Assembly (NCBI RefSeq): GCF_000620085.1
Contig: NZ_JHVJ01000005.1
Location: 248,001 to 312,000, forward strand
DNA from: Marinobacterium jannaschii DSM 6295
Lineage (GTDB): Bacteria; Pseudomonadota; Gammaproteobacteria; Pseudomonadales; Balneatricaceae
DNA length: 64,000 bases
Direction of reading: 5' to 3'
Shown: piece by piece, positions 63,759 through 64,000 of the stretch
Layout of the letters: the number at the start of each line of letters is the position of its first letter
How positions within the stretch are numbered: position 1 is the first letter of the stretch
The notes under the pieces: generated by a model
The model's input: only the letters and a program-made list of their open reading frames with translations
What the model was told of the DNA's origin: nothing
Database searches by the model: none
Translations under genes and position numbers: made by a program

Positions 63759-64000
63759 AACACCTCCAGTGAAATATTCAGCGAAATACGGGTGCCGCCT
63801 CCGGCCACAGAATCAAGTTTCAGCGCGCCGCCCAGATAACGTGCCCGCTCGTGCATCGAATGCATCCCTATCCCCGGCTCTGCATCAGGCGACAGGCCAT
63901 TGCCATCATCAGATACCCTCAGCGTCAGTTGCTCCGCACTGCGGCAAAGCATCACCTCCGCCACGGTTGCGTCTGCATGACGACGGATATTGTGCAAAGC
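63755..64000 (-). CDS. Sensor histidine kinase (C-terminal part, continues past window)
   Basis: This open frame runs off the window edge. It holds the HATPase end of a NarX/DegS-type kinase, with 'ALHNIRRHADAT' (N-box), 'VSDDGNGL' and 'GIGMHSMHERARYLGGAL'. The apparent start near 63997 is internal, since the frame continues. It is the partner of the overlapping response regulator. Confidence 0.9.
   Translation of the reverse strand, partial: ALHNIRRHADATVAEVMLCRSAEQLTLRVSDDGNGLSPDAEPGIGMHSMHERARYLGGALKLDSVAGGGTRISLNISLEVL

Noticed and set aside
1-64000. Prophage, insertion sequence, tRNA, rRNA, CRISPR or restriction system
   Set aside because: I searched by eye for transposase, integrase, cas and tRNA-like signatures on both strands and saw none that could be supported.

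Overview
The window looks like chromosomal DNA from a gammaproteobacterium, probably a marine Oceanospirillales- or Pseudomonadales-type heterotroph. The grounds are a short 4.5S-type SRP RNA, a PQQ alcohol dehydrogenase locus collinear with the pseudomonad ped genes, and long same-strand catabolic runs. This placement is inference; no rRNA or housekeeping marker is present. Both window edges cut genes: a DUF1329 protein on the left and a sensor kinase on the right.

Positions 1-26,112 hold a nitrogen/carbon catabolic island. It contains a DUF1302/DUF1329 pair, a LysA-like PLP decarboxylase, a ChaC-like cyclotransferase, an aldehyde dehydrogenase with an AroM-like protein, and an NhaC antiporter. 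A seven-gene minus-strand run follows in transcription order: class III aminotransferase, PLP decarboxylase, two SDRs, ureohydrolase, MFS transporter and a third SDR. Beyond it lie divergent AraC and LuxR regulators, an Ldh2-type dehydrogenase with a second MFS transporter, and an M20 carbamoylase-type hydrolase. A short dyad (core ACCC-N5/6-GGGT or TGGT) recurs in the promoter gaps of these units and suggests one regulon. An ArsP-like permease and an ArsR regulator sit inside the island without the dyad and look like an independent cassette.

Positions 26,414-42,858 hold a GAP-family membrane protein, a truncated small ORF, and a minus-strand signalling island. The island comprises stand-alone CheB and CheR, a 2,162-residue soluble hybrid kinase with ten exact-length 92-residue HAMP repeats, two receiver proteins, a CheB-CheR-PAS-kinase fusion, a REC-GGDEF-EAL protein and a small kinase. 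No chemoreceptor, CheA or CheW is present.

Positions 43,354-46,795 hold the SRP RNA, a small secreted peptide gene, DUF3422, two tandem DCC-family oxidoreductases and a YbaK-like protein.

Positions 47,202-64,000 are built around PQQ alcohol oxidation. A minus-strand set encodes cytochrome c PedF, a periplasmic binding protein, a SoxYZ-like carrier, a metallohydrolase and PqqD. Next to it is a quinoprotein with a lanthanide-type Asp-Phe-Asp site. About 11 kb away is a second quinoprotein with a calcium-type Asp-Phe-Ser site, followed by an exported pentapeptide-repeat protein and a LuxR-type two-component pair. Between them lie ordinary genes: ABM, VOC, GFA, thioesterase, ABC exporter, DUF3574, GNAT and some hypotheticals.
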